Assembly: GCA_020024615.1 (NCBI GenBank)
Contig: JAHHTP010000036.1
Location: 1 to 12,616, forward strand
Direction of reading: 5' to 3'
DNA: 12,616 nt
Source of the DNA: Oscillospiraceae bacterium
GTDB taxonomy: Bacteria; Bacillota; Clostridia; Oscillospirales; Ruminococcaceae
Shown: positions 1-7,557 of the stretch, in pieces
Numbering within the stretch: the first letter of the stretch is position 1
Layout of the letters: the number at the start of each line of letters is the position of its first letter
The notes under the pieces: generated by a model
Seen by the model: only the letters and a program-made list of their open reading frames with translations
Told to the model about the DNA's origin: nothing
The model's database searches: none
Program-made: the position numbers and the translations under genes

Positions 1-586
1 TGCTGGGATATCAAGACTTGAAAGACCCTTGCATTCCGGCACTGTTCCGCTTGCTATCCAAGATTGGAGACAAATTACTTCGAATGCAAATTCTGTGTTT
101 TGATTTTACCTAACGCTAAAATCGTATATTTTTACTGGCACTGTAACATAAACATGAAAAGATCAAACCATAGATCAACTGAAATGACTATGCAATGTGC
201 AAAAGCTCACATTTACGCTTCTTGGATAGCTTGAGACCAGCAGACTGTGCTGGTGTGAGGTTGTTCAAAGCAGAATGGGGACAGATAAAGTTGTAAAAAA
301 GATAAATATGAAAATGAGATTACTGGTAATATCATTGTGGAAGTTTTCCACTTGCATATGTCGAACCACATATGCATCAGCTTTGGCATGGCTTACACTT
401 TTCTTTAGACATCCGATAAAAAGCGATCACGCCAATGCTGTTAGCATTGATGATGCGGTTCATACCTGTATCTTCTTTCCTGTGATCGAAACCAGGTACG
501 AGTATTCTCTCCCATTCTAGCTCCCAAAGGGGTGCCTCGAAAAAAACATTGCGACATGATAAAAATTCCTTTACTTGATAATAAAA
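1..586. other. gene-free stretch with clustered short hairpins
   Basis: No reading frame here has a plausible start with a ribosome binding site or a recognisable protein family. The longest open stretch (81 codons, 275-520 plus) has neither. The stretch holds several short perfect inverted repeats: 194-199 with 208-213, 236-241 with 249-254, 337-342 with 346-351, 353-360 with 369-376, and 433-439 with 443-449. A longer-range pair joins 424-430 to 481-487. This could be a structured noncoding RNA, decayed coding sequence or simple intergenic DNA. I cannot decide between these from one sequence. Confidence 0.5.
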
Positions 587-620
587 AAGGCCAGAGTCTT
601 ATTTCTAAAACTCCGGCCTT
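587..620 (-). terminator. rho-independent terminator, minus strand
   Basis: The outer stem pairs 587-592 (AAGGCC) with 615-620 (GGCCTT). After one mismatch, 594-597 (GAGT) pairs with 610-613 (ACTC), leaving a 12-nt loop. On the minus strand the stem is followed by a run of T (complement of the A-run 583-588), as expected of an intrinsic terminator. It is the second such structure downstream of the tRNA-Thr gene. Confidence 0.7.
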
Positions 621-704
621 AAACCATTTTCTATTCCATTGTCATGCTGAATGAGGATTCATCCAGTCCTTTGTGGTGCTGGGAGATTCAATTTGAGATA
701 AAAA

Positions 705-762
705 AGCCGAAACACCTTGATTCTCTAAGGCTTTTCGCCTTGGCATAAAAAGTGTTTCGACT
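705..762 (-). terminator. two-level hairpin terminator behind tRNA-Thr
   Basis: An 11-bp stem joins 705-715 to 752-762 with one G-T pair. It encloses a second perfect hairpin (727-731 with 737-741, 5-nt loop). On the minus strand the outer stem runs into six T residues (complement of 700-705). It begins only 3 nt beyond the tRNA 3' end, so it most likely terminates the tRNA transcript. The nested shape is more elaborate than a usual single-stem terminator. Confidence 0.7.
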
Positions 763-765
763 TTC

Positions 766-841
766 TGGAGCTGATGGCGTGACTCGAACACGTGACCTGC
801 TGATTACGAATCAGCTGCTCTACCAACTGAGCTACACCAGC
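766..841 (-). tRNA. tRNA-Thr, anticodon CGT
   Basis: The reverse complement folds as a 76-nt cloverleaf. The 7-bp acceptor stem (GCTGGTG with CATCAGC, one G-T pair) is followed by a D arm with 4-bp stem GCTC/GAGC. The anticodon stem is GCTGA/TCAGC with loop TTCGTAA, giving anticodon CGT, which reads ACG (threonine). The T arm is ACGTG/CACGC with a G-T pair and the loop TTCGAGT. Discriminator T and the CCA end are encoded (766-769), common in Firmicutes. A near-consensus promoter lies upstream (896-924) and a terminator immediately downstream, so it is a single-gene unit. No copy of its 3' end is seen elsewhere in the window, so nothing indicates an integrated element here. Confidence 0.95.
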
Positions 842-895
842 GTATAAAATTGTAAATTCTGCGTCATTTTGAATTTTATCTCAATGACAAAATTT

Positions 896-924
896 AGTAT
901 AACACATTTTTATCCCAATGTCAA
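896..924 (-). promoter_or_regulatory. promoter of tRNA-Thr
   Basis: On the minus strand the -35 box is TTGACA (919-924) and the -10 box is TATACT (896-901), separated by 17 nt. Transcription should start near 889, about 48 nt upstream of the tRNA 5' end. The -35 box ends 20 nt before the traX-like start codon on the other strand, so the two divergent units have overlapping control regions. Confidence 0.85.
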
Positions 925-944
925 GACAAAAAGAGGAAACAACT

Positions 945-1691
945 ATGGAAATGACAAATCAAAAGTACACCTTAAGTGCCGCGGCCCTACATATTATGGC
1001 GATGGCTTTGATGCTCTGCGACCATCTCTGGGCGACAGTTGTGCCTGGCAATCAGTGGATGACCTCCATCGGCAGGATTGCCTTCCCCATTTTCGCTTTT
1101 ATGGCTGTGGAAGGCTATTTCCATACTCATAATTTAAAACACTATCTACTGCGCATGCTTGTCTTTGCGCTCATTTCAGAAATTCCGTTCAACCTGATGT
1201 ATGCAAGTCAGGCTTTCTATCCCATTCATCAGAATGTTATCTTCACTTTGCTCATAGGATTGCTTTTGATTCACCTAAATGAGATGGCAAAAAAGCACGA
1301 AAAAACATGGCTTAATATGATTACTGGATTTTCCAGTATTCTGCTTGCTGTAATCTTTGGTATCCTATTCTTCGCAGATTATGGCGTTGCTGGACTTTTA
1401 ACCATCCTCGTCTTTTATTTCTTCCGGGAACGCAAATGGTACAATCTGCTGTTCCAGATTGCATTTCTGTACTACATCAATGTCAACATGCTTGCAGGTC
1501 AATCCTTCACACTGGAATTGTTTGGACATACCTTTGAAATCATACAGCAGGGATTTGCTTTGATTGCCTTAATCCCAATCTGGCTGTATCAGGGCAGACA
1601 GGGATATCATAAAAAATGGTTTCAATATTTCTGCTACGCCTTCTACCCGCTGCATATGCTGATTCTCGGACTGATCGTGCGTCTATCATAG
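945..1691 (+). CDS. TraX-family polytopic membrane protein
   Basis: The 248-residue protein is very hydrophobic, with about seven to eight predicted membrane spans. It shows the TraX-family pattern: an N-terminal HIMAMALMLCDHL segment, then GRIAFPIFAFMAVEGY, then a FALISEIPFN-type motif. F-plasmid TraX N-acetylates pilin. Chromosomal homologues in Firmicutes are common and their substrate is not established, so the family name should not be read as evidence of conjugation. No other transfer gene is present. I chose ATG 945 because AGAGGAA sits at correct spacing upstream. The in-frame ATG at 918 has no ribosome binding site and lies inside the tRNA promoter. The gene is transcribed divergently from the tRNA and ends 15 nt before a strong hairpin terminator. 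Confidence 0.85.
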   Translation: MEMTNQKYTLSAAALHIMAMALMLCDHLWATVVPGNQWMTSIGRIAFPIFAFMAVEGYFHTHNLKHYLLRMLVFALISEIPFNLMYASQAFYPIHQNVIFTLLIGLLLIHLNEMAKKHEKTWLNMITGFSSILLAVIFGILFFADYGVAGLLTILVFYFFRERKWYNLLFQIAFLYYINVNMLAGQSFTLELFGHTFEIIQQGFALIALIPIWLYQGRQGYHKKWFQYFCYAFYPLHMLILGLIVRLS

Positions 1692-1706
1692 TATAATCCC
1701 ATAAAA

Positions 1707-1737
1707 AATCCCCACTGCTATAAAATCAGTGGGGATT
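1707..1737 (-). terminator. terminator shared by pncB and the TraX-like gene
   Basis: A perfect 11-bp stem (1707-1717 with 1727-1737, AATCCCCACTG and its complement) has a 9-nt loop. On the minus strand it runs into a T tract (complement of the A-run 1703-1708), giving a classic terminator after pncB. On the plus strand the tail is weaker (ACTCATTTTA), but the hairpin begins 15 nt after the TraX-like stop codon, so it probably works in both directions. Confidence 0.85.
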
Positions 1738-1744
1738 ACTCATT

Positions 1745-3181
1745 TTATCCGTTTTTTTTAGCTTTGGAAAGCATCTCATGTTTTAAATCCCACAGCTTCT
1801 GGGATAAGTCAACATAGTAGTTATGCGGATTCTCAAAACGCTTTACCTCGTCCCACAGGGTATCCACCTGCTCAAGACAGTAGTTGCGAATCGTATTGAT
1901 ATCTGGAGTTTCATAAATAACCTTGCCTTTTAGGACAACCGGAACCAAAAGCTCACGCAGGGTGTAGTTATCAAAAATTTTGCGTTTCCAGGTTGCATCT
2001 GGGTCAAACAGCTCCAGCGGCTGAGATTCGTCAAATTTTTCGTCATACAATGCGATTAAATCTGCTTCCGCCTTGCCAGTTTCCTTGTCATACAGACGAT
2101 ATACCTTTTTATAATTCGGGTTGGTGATCTTAACGACATTCTCACTGACCTTCATCTTCGGAATAATCTGACCGTCTTTCTCAACCGCACACAGCTTGTA
2201 GACGCCACCGAATACCGGCTCGCTGCGGGAAGTGATCAGACGTTCACCAACGCCGAATGCATCCAGCGGCGCACCCTGCATCAGCAGATCACGGATGATA
2301 TATTCATCTAAAGAATTGGAAACAATGATTTTGCATTCAGTCAGACCTGCCTCATCCAACATCTTGCGGCATTTCTTGGATAAGTAGGTAATATCACCAG
2401 AATCAATGCGAATGCCACATTTGGTAATGCCCTGTGGCAGTAAGATGTTCTGAAATGCTTTGATAGCGTTCGGCACACCGCTGTGCAGTACATCATAAGT
2501 ATCAACCAACAGAACTGCATTGGTTGGATACAGTTTGCAGTAAGCCTCAAACGCCTCATACTCAGAATCAAACATCTGTACCCAGGAATGTGCCATAGTA
2601 CCGGTAGCCGGTACCCCATACAGACGGTCGGTAATGGTGCAGGCAGTACCATGAACGCCACCAATATAAGCTGCTCTAGCACCGAAAATTGCACCATCCG
2701 CACCGTGCGCACGGCGAGAACCAAATTCACTGATCGCTCTGCCCTGTGCAGCACGCGCAATACGGTTTGCCTTGGTGGCAATCAGACACTGATGGTTGAA
2801 TACCAGCAGGACAAAGGTTTCGATAATCTGTGCTTCAATTGCTGGAGCGCGGACAGTTAAAATCGGTTCGCCCGGAAAAATTGGGGTACCTTCTGGTACA
2901 GCATAAATATCACCTGTAAATTTGAAGTCTTTGAGATATTCCAGAAATTCTTCCGAAAAGGTATTTTTGCTTCTTAAATAAGCGATATCCTCCTCGGTAA
3001 AATGAAGTGCATCAATATATTCTAAAATCTGCTGTAAGCCGGCAGCAATCGCAAAGCCGCCGCCGTCCGGGACTTTGCGGAAAAACACATCGAAATACGC
3101 AATCTCATCTTTTTTTCCTTGTAGAAAATAACCATTTCCCATGGTCAGTTCATAAAAGTCACAAAGCAAAGTATGATTCAT
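1745..3181 (-). CDS. pncB: nicotinate phosphoribosyltransferase
   Basis: This 478-residue enzyme makes nicotinate mononucleotide from nicotinate and PRPP with ATP, the first step of NAD salvage (Preiss-Handler pathway), in the cytoplasm. Family landmarks are an N-terminal DFYELTMGNGYF segment, SEFGSRRAHG at residues 151-160, and GTMAHSWV at 194-201 with the histidine that is phosphorylated in characterised members (here H198). RIDSGD, a phosphoribosyl-binding motif, lies at 258-263, and a GVGERLITS segment near 306-314. Length fits full-length family members. The ATG at 3181 is preceded by AAGAAGGA (3189-3196) at 7-nt spacing. It lies 60 nt downstream of the cardiolipin synthase gene with no terminator between, so the two may be co-transcribed. 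The strong hairpin at 1707-1737 ends the unit. Confidence 0.95.
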   Translation of the reverse strand: MNHTLLCDFYELTMGNGYFLQGKKDEIAYFDVFFRKVPDGGGFAIAAGLQQILEYIDALHFTEEDIAYLRSKNTFSEEFLEYLKDFKFTGDIYAVPEGTPIFPGEPILTVRAPAIEAQIIETFVLLVFNHQCLIATKANRIARAAQGRAISEFGSRRAHGADGAIFGARAAYIGGVHGTACTITDRLYGVPATGTMAHSWVQMFDSEYEAFEAYCKLYPTNAVLLVDTYDVLHSGVPNAIKAFQNILLPQGITKCGIRIDSGDITYLSKKCRKMLDEAGLTECKIIVSNSLDEYIIRDLLMQGAPLDAFGVGERLITSRSEPVFGGVYKLCAVEKDGQIIPKMKVSENVVKITNPNYKKVYRLYDKETGKAEADLIALYDEKFDESQPLELFDPDATWKRKIFDNYTLRELLVPVVLKGKVIYETPDINTIRNYCLEQVDTLWDEVKRFENPHNYYVDLSQKLWDLKHEMLSKAKKNG

Positions 3182-3241
3182 AAATAAATCCTTCTTCCAT
3201 CATTTTATATGATATATTAACCGCCGCAAGAACTGCACAAG

Positions 3242-4807
3242 CTACATGAGCGGTGCGAATGCTTTTAAAATCGGGCAGAGCAGCTTTTTCCAAAGCGGCT
3301 GTGCGTCTAAATCTTTCTGTGAAATACGCTGGCACTTTTCCAGTGTTTCCTCAAAATCTTTTTTGACATCCATTATGCAATTGGATTTATACATCCAACA
3401 GCCGCATTCATAATGCAGATACAGACTACGGTAATCCAGATTCACCGTTCCCACAGTAGCGATACTGTCATCCGATACGAATACCTTTGCATGGATAAAG
3501 CCCGGTGTGTACTCATAAATCTTCACCCCTGCCTTCATCAGCTTTGCATAATAGGAACGCGTCACGATATGTACATACCATTTATCCTCAATATGTGGTG
3601 TGATGATGCGTACATCCACCCCACGCTTTGCCGCATTGCATAAAGCCGTTTTCATGTCATTGTCCAGAATCAAATACGGCGTTTCGATATACAGATAATC
3701 TGAAACGGTGCTGATAATGTTAAAGTAGACATTCTCGCCCACCAGTTCATCATCCACCGGGCTGTCGCCGTATGGTGCAATCAATCCCGTAGCTTGTCCT
3801 GTATACTGCATCTCGTGCGCGTATCGTTCATAGCAGTAATCAATAAAATTTCCACCAGTATGCGCGGTGACATCCCACATTGACAGAAACATTGCCGTTA
3901 AGGATTCCACTGCTTTTCCCTTGATCATAATGGCACAGTCTTTCCAGTGACCATGCTTCTCATACTCATTGATATACTCGTCCGCCAGATTGATACCACC
4001 AGTATATCCGGTATGACCATCAATTACCAAAATTTTACGGTGATCCCGGTTGTTGTGATAAGAGGTTAGAATCGGCACAAAGGCATTGCACGGATAACAC
4101 TGAATGCCCTTTGCTCGAACTTTTTGATAATAGCCACCCGGCAAGGTAAACAAACACCCCAGATCGTCATACAACATTCGCACCTCAACCCCTTCTTTTG
4201 CCTTCTGTTCCAGCAAATCCAGGATGGTATCCCACATTCTTCCTTCCTGTACAATAAAATACTCCAGAAAGATAAAATGCTTTGCTTTGGCGATCTCATT
4301 CAGCATACTCTGAAATTTATACTCGCCCAGCGGAAAAAATTCGGTATAACAGTCTTTATAGATTGGAAACCCAGCATAATTCTGCAAATAGTTTGCCTGT
4401 CCGGAAACCGTTTTCGGTGTATCCGCCGAAAAGCAGTCCGAAATCGACATTTCGCTTGACAAACAACCGCTATAATACTGAAGTACATCGCGGCGTCTTT
4501 TAAATTCCTTCTTAGAAAAACGCAATCTGCCGAATACCAAATATATTATCACGCCAAAAATCGGAACCAGCAGAACGGGAACCAGCCATGCAATTTTATA
4601 CGCCGGGTTGGAATCCCCGCTAATAATCTTTATGGCACTCAATATTGCCAAAACGATACAGAAGCCGTAAAATAAGACAGAATAATTGGAAAACCAGCAA
4701 AAAAACACAATCAGACAGGCGAGCTGCAATACCAATGCCAGTCCAACTATTACCAGACGATGACTTAAAATCTTGCAAATCTTCTTCAGCTTTTCCGCAA
4801 TCAGCAT
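3242..4807 (-). CDS. cls: cardiolipin synthase, phospholipase D superfamily
   Basis: The 521-residue membrane enzyme joins two phosphatidylglycerol molecules to give cardiolipin and glycerol. Three hydrophobic segments lie near residues 18-39, 42-62 and 73-93, consistent with the PLDc_N membrane anchor. Two HKD catalytic motifs follow: HRKILVID at 256-263 and HAKVFVSD at 439-446, each HxKxxxxD, with the usual GG.N and G..N residues behind them. Length is typical of ClsA-type enzymes. I chose ATG 4807 because AGAGGA lies 6 nt upstream. The in-frame TTG at 4813 directly abuts that site and could not use it. The gene has its own near-consensus promoter at 4858-4886 despite sitting behind ispE. 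Clostridia often carry several cls paralogues, so a digit suffix would be a guess. Confidence 0.93.
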   Translation of the reverse strand: MLIAEKLKKICKILSHRLVIVGLALVLQLACLIVFFCWFSNYSVLFYGFCIVLAILSAIKIISGDSNPAYKIAWLVPVLLVPIFGVIIYLVFGRLRFSKKEFKRRRDVLQYYSGCLSSEMSISDCFSADTPKTVSGQANYLQNYAGFPIYKDCYTEFFPLGEYKFQSMLNEIAKAKHFIFLEYFIVQEGRMWDTILDLLEQKAKEGVEVRMLYDDLGCLFTLPGGYYQKVRAKGIQCYPCNAFVPILTSYHNNRDHRKILVIDGHTGYTGGINLADEYINEYEKHGHWKDCAIMIKGKAVESLTAMFLSMWDVTAHTGGNFIDYCYERYAHEMQYTGQATGLIAPYGDSPVDDELVGENVYFNIISTVSDYLYIETPYLILDNDMKTALCNAAKRGVDVRIITPHIEDKWYVHIVTRSYYAKLMKAGVKIYEYTPGFIHAKVFVSDDSIATVGTVNLDYRSLYLHYECGCWMYKSNCIMDVKKDFEETLEKCQRISQKDLDAQPLWKKLLCPILKAFAPLM

Positions 4808-4857
4808 AAACAATCCTCTCTTTATTCAAAAAGTTGACAGCTGCTGTATACCTTTAC

Positions 4858-4886
4858 AGTATAACAACCTTTTTGATGTTTGTCAA
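4858..4886 (-). promoter_or_regulatory. promoter of cls, overlapping the ispE stop codon
   Basis: On the minus strand TTGACA (4881-4886) and TATACT (4858-4863) are spaced by 17 nt, the same hexamers and spacing as the tRNA-Thr promoter. The TGA stop codon of ispE (4883-4885) lies inside the -35 box. A start near 4851 would give a leader of about 44 nt before the cls ATG. This makes cls-pncB independently transcribed from ispE. Confidence 0.85.
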
Positions 4887-5794
4887 TCACTATCCGCAAT
4901 GACGGACATCTTTCCACTTATTGATGCAAAAAATACATCAGGCTGGGTATTTTTCAGTGATTCATACGCATTTTGGGCATCAAGCTGTCTACTAAAAATT
5001 CCGAAAACAGCACTGCCTGAACCAGTCATCATCGCACCAACTGCACCCATTTTCAGCAACAGTACCTTCAAATTCTCTACTTCCTGCACACCGCAGACAT
5101 CTTCGAACACATTAAACATTCCTAACGCAATGCTGTTTAAATCCCCCGACTTGACCGCAGACACAATATGCTCTGTTTTCGCAGAGGACGGTAACTGCAC
5201 TACACCCGGGTGGGCATTATCAAATCCCTGATATGCCGCTTTCGTTGAGATACCCACTTTCGGCCTAGCTCCCACAATATATCCATCGGTCAACGCTGTC
5301 AGATCTGCAATCTGCTCCCCGATCCCCGACACAAACGCCGTACCACCATGAATGCAGTATGGTACATCTGCCCCGACTGTAAGCCCGATTTCACGCAGTT
5401 TTTCCTCGGTATACACATTATCGTATAGCATATTTAATCCTACCAGAACACCGGCAGCATCAGCAGAACCACCTGCCATGCCCGCCTGATCGGGAATATG
5501 CTTATAAATATTGATATGTAGACTGATATCCGGCAACTTCTCCCCAAAAAATGCAGCTGCTGCCTTGTATACGATGTTTCGCTCATCAGTTGGAATCCAC
5601 GGACGATTACAGGTGATACGATAGCAAAATTTCTTTGCAGGCAGAATCGACAAGCTGATTTCATCATACAACCCGATGCTCTGCATGACCATCTCCAATA
5701 AGTGATAGCCATTTTCCTTTCGTCCAACAATATCCAGTGACAGATTGATCTTTGCAGGAACACGCAGCCTAATTTTATGTTGCTCCAAATTCAT
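4883..5794 (-). CDS. ispE: 4-diphosphocytidyl-2-C-methyl-D-erythritol kinase
   Basis: This 303-residue GHMP-family kinase phosphorylates the 2-hydroxyl of CDP-methylerythritol with ATP, the fourth step of the methylerythritol phosphate pathway to isoprenoids. Landmarks are PAKINL at 13-18 with the substrate-site lysine K15, and the ATP-binding glycine loop IPDQAGMAGGSADAAG at 100-115. GADVPY at 141-146 carries the catalytic aspartate D143, and the third GHMP motif MTGSGSAVFG is at 256-265. Length is normal for IspE. ATG 5794 follows GAGGAG at about 6 nt. The gene lies 89 nt behind the aminotransferase with no clear promoter or terminator between, so it is probably read through from the upstream operon. 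Confidence 0.96.
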   Translation of the reverse strand: MNLEQHKIRLRVPAKINLSLDIVGRKENGYHLLEMVMQSIGLYDEISLSILPAKKFCYRITCNRPWIPTDERNIVYKAAAAFFGEKLPDISLHINIYKHIPDQAGMAGGSADAAGVLVGLNMLYDNVYTEEKLREIGLTVGADVPYCIHGGTAFVSGIGEQIADLTALTDGYIVGARPKVGISTKAAYQGFDNAHPGVVQLPSSAKTEHIVSAVKSGDLNSIALGMFNVFEDVCGVQEVENLKVLLLKMGAVGAMMTGSGSAVFGIFSRQLDAQNAYESLKNTQPDVFFASISGKMSVIADSD

Positions 5795-5883
5795 ATTGCT
5801 CTCCTCATAAATCCGTTTCCGTATATAGACAAAATGCCGGGAAATGCCTGATACACCGCATCCCCCCGCATTCTATAAAATCA

Positions 5884-7062
5884 TTATTGCCGAATCTCTT
5901 TCAGATATTTTTCAATCTTTTTGAGTGCTTTGGAAATATGCTCAATTGAATAAGAATAAGAAATACGCACAAATCCTTCCCCACACTCGCCGAATGCTGA
6001 ACCTGGAACCACAGCAACCTTCTGACTATATAAAAGTCCTGTACAGAAATCCTCCGAACTCATGCCGGTACTTTTGATGCTTGGAAACACATAGAACGCG
6101 CCTTCGGGTTCAAAACAGTCAAGCCCCAGTTTATTTAAACCGTCCACCAGATATCTTCTGCGCATATCATATTCTTCACGCATTTCCTGAATATTGGAAT
6201 CACAGCTGCGCAGTGCCTCAATCGCTGCATACTGGCTGGTAGTCGGTGCACACATCACTGCAAACTGATGAATTTTGGTCATCACTGACAGCAGTTGCTT
6301 CGGTCCCGCTGCATATCCAAGCCGCCATCCGGTCATAGAGTATGCCTTGGAGAAGCCGTTTACCACAACGGTACGCTCCTTCATACCTGCAATGGATGCA
6401 ATCGACACATGGTCAGAACCATAGGTCAATTCGCAGTAGATTTCATCTGACAGCACCATAACATTTGTGCCACGCAGAACCTCTGCAATCTCCTCCAGAT
6501 GCTCTTTTTTCATGATTGCACCAGTCGGGTTGTTTGGAAATGGGAATACCAGCAGTTTGGTTTTATCAGTAATTGCTGCTTTTAAGTCAGCAGCTGTTAA
6601 GCGAAAATGATCCTCCACTTTGGTAGTGATGCGTACCGGCACACCGCCACATAACTCCACAATTGGCAGATAAGATACAAAGCATGGTTCAACAATCAGT
6701 ACCTCATCCCCTGGCTCTACCAGCGCGCGGATCATTAAATCAATTGCTTCCGAACCACCAACCGTGACCAGAACCTCGGATGACGCCTCATACTCCACAT
6801 GAATTTTTCGTTTTAAATATTTCGCAATCTCCTCACGCAGTTCCATCATGCCGCGATTTGCTGAATAGGTGGTCTTTCCACGCTCAAGTGTTTCGATTGC
6901 CCGGTCACGCACCACCCATGGTGTTTTAAAATCCGGCTCTCCCACACCTAAGGAGATAACATCATCCATCTCGGCTGCAATGTCAAAAAATTTACGGATA
7001 CCGGACGGCTTGAGATTTACTGCCTTTTTTGCAAGAACCTTGCTGTAATCAAAATCACTCAC
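5884..7062 (-). CDS. class I/II PLP-dependent aminotransferase
   Basis: The 392-residue protein is a fold-type I aminotransferase of the aspartate or aromatic aminotransferase group. NNPTG at 177-181 contacts the cofactor, SDEIYCELTY begins at 205 with the pyridine-contacting D206, and the Schiff-base lysine is K239 in NGFSKAYSMTGWRLGY. An arginine in the GFVRISYS segment near the C-terminus should bind the substrate carboxylate. Substrate cannot be fixed from sequence: aspartate, aromatic amino acids, or N-acetyl-diaminopimelate-type intermediates are all possible for this group. The start is GTG, overlapping the TGA of the Lrp gene by 4 nt (GTGA), which points to translational coupling. The AsnC/Lrp-aminotransferase pair suggests local control by an amino acid. 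Confidence 0.93.
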   Translation of the reverse strand: MSDFDYSKVLAKKAVNLKPSGIRKFFDIAAEMDDVISLGVGEPDFKTPWVVRDRAIETLERGKTTYSANRGMMELREEIAKYLKRKIHVEYEASSEVLVTVGGSEAIDLMIRALVEPGDEVLIVEPCFVSYLPIVELCGGVPVRITTKVEDHFRLTAADLKAAITDKTKLLVFPFPNNPTGAIMKKEHLEEIAEVLRGTNVMVLSDEIYCELTYGSDHVSIASIAGMKERTVVVNGFSKAYSMTGWRLGYAAGPKQLLSVMTKIHQFAVMCAPTTSQYAAIEALRSCDSNIQEMREEYDMRRRYLVDGLNKLGLDCFEPEGAFYVFPSIKSTGMSSEDFCTGLLYSQKVAVVPGSAFGECGEGFVRISYSYSIEHISKALKKIEKYLKEIRQ

Positions 7063-7538
7063 AGTCCGATATTACCCCTTTCGTCAACTTCTTCCTCCAT
7101 CAGAGAAACACCGCTATCTTTATACTTGGTTAAGATGAAATGGGTCGCAGTAGACAACACCGAATCCAGCTGTGCCAGACGCTGCGACACAAACAAAGCA
7201 ACATCCTTAAAGGTATGTGCGGTAATCATAACCGCTAAATCATAGCCACCAGACATCAGATACAGATTCTGCACCTGTGGATAGGACACGATCTGTCTTG
7301 CGATATCATCAAAACCAGTACCGCGATGTGGGGTAACTTTGAGTTCAATCAGTGCGTACACCCTATCTTCCTCGACCTTATCGTGATCTAGAATGGTTCT
7401 GTAACCACGGATAACGCCTAAGGTTTCATACGCTTCAATTTTTTTCTCAATATCCGAAGCGGTAGTATTTAACATCACCGCAAGTTCTTCATTGGTATAA
7501 CGAGCATTACGCTCCAGCAACTGCAATAATTTATCCAT
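7059..7538 (-). CDS. Lrp/AsnC-family transcriptional regulator
   Basis: The 159-residue protein has an N-terminal winged helix-turn-helix (about residues 1-50, with NEELAVMLNTTASDIEKKI as the core). A C-terminal RAM ligand-binding domain follows (about 60-140, with GGYDLAVMI). Family members form dimers to octamers, bind amino acids and control amino-acid metabolism genes, often their own. A short acidic tail (MEEEVDERG) follows the RAM domain. ATG 7538 is preceded by AAGGAG at 8-nt spacing. It starts 19 nt after the PHP gene and overlaps the aminotransferase by 4 nt, so that aminotransferase is its most likely functional partner. The effector cannot be told from sequence. Confidence 0.92.
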   Translation of the reverse strand: MDKLLQLLERNARYTNEELAVMLNTTASDIEKKIEAYETLGVIRGYRTILDHDKVEEDRVYALIELKVTPHRGTGFDDIARQIVSYPQVQNLYLMSGGYDLAVMITAHTFKDVALFVSQRLAQLDSVLSTATHFILTKYKDSGVSLMEEEVDERGNIGL

Positions 7539-7557
7539 AAGTATCGCTCCTTACCAA

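Noticed and set aside
275..520. 81-codon plus-strand open frame in the left region
   Set aside because: No ribosome binding site, no family resemblance, and it runs across several hairpins; not supported as a gene.
377..590. Minus-strand open frame of about 70 codons ending at 377
   Set aside because: It has no usable start, its open part runs into the 587-620 terminator, and I recognise no family; an unidentified gene relic is possible but not shown.
766..841. tRNA-Thr as an attachment site of an integrated element
   Set aside because: No repeat of the tRNA 3' end, integrase, or phage-like gene is present in the window.
918..944. Nine-codon longer N-terminus for the TraX-like protein
   Set aside because: The ATG at 918 lacks a ribosome binding site and overlaps the tRNA -35 box; ATG 945 has AGAGGAA at good spacing.
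4773..5231. 152-codon plus-strand frame antisense to ispE and the cls start
   Set aside because: It is a shadow of the well-supported ispE gene, with no ribosome binding site or recognisable domain.
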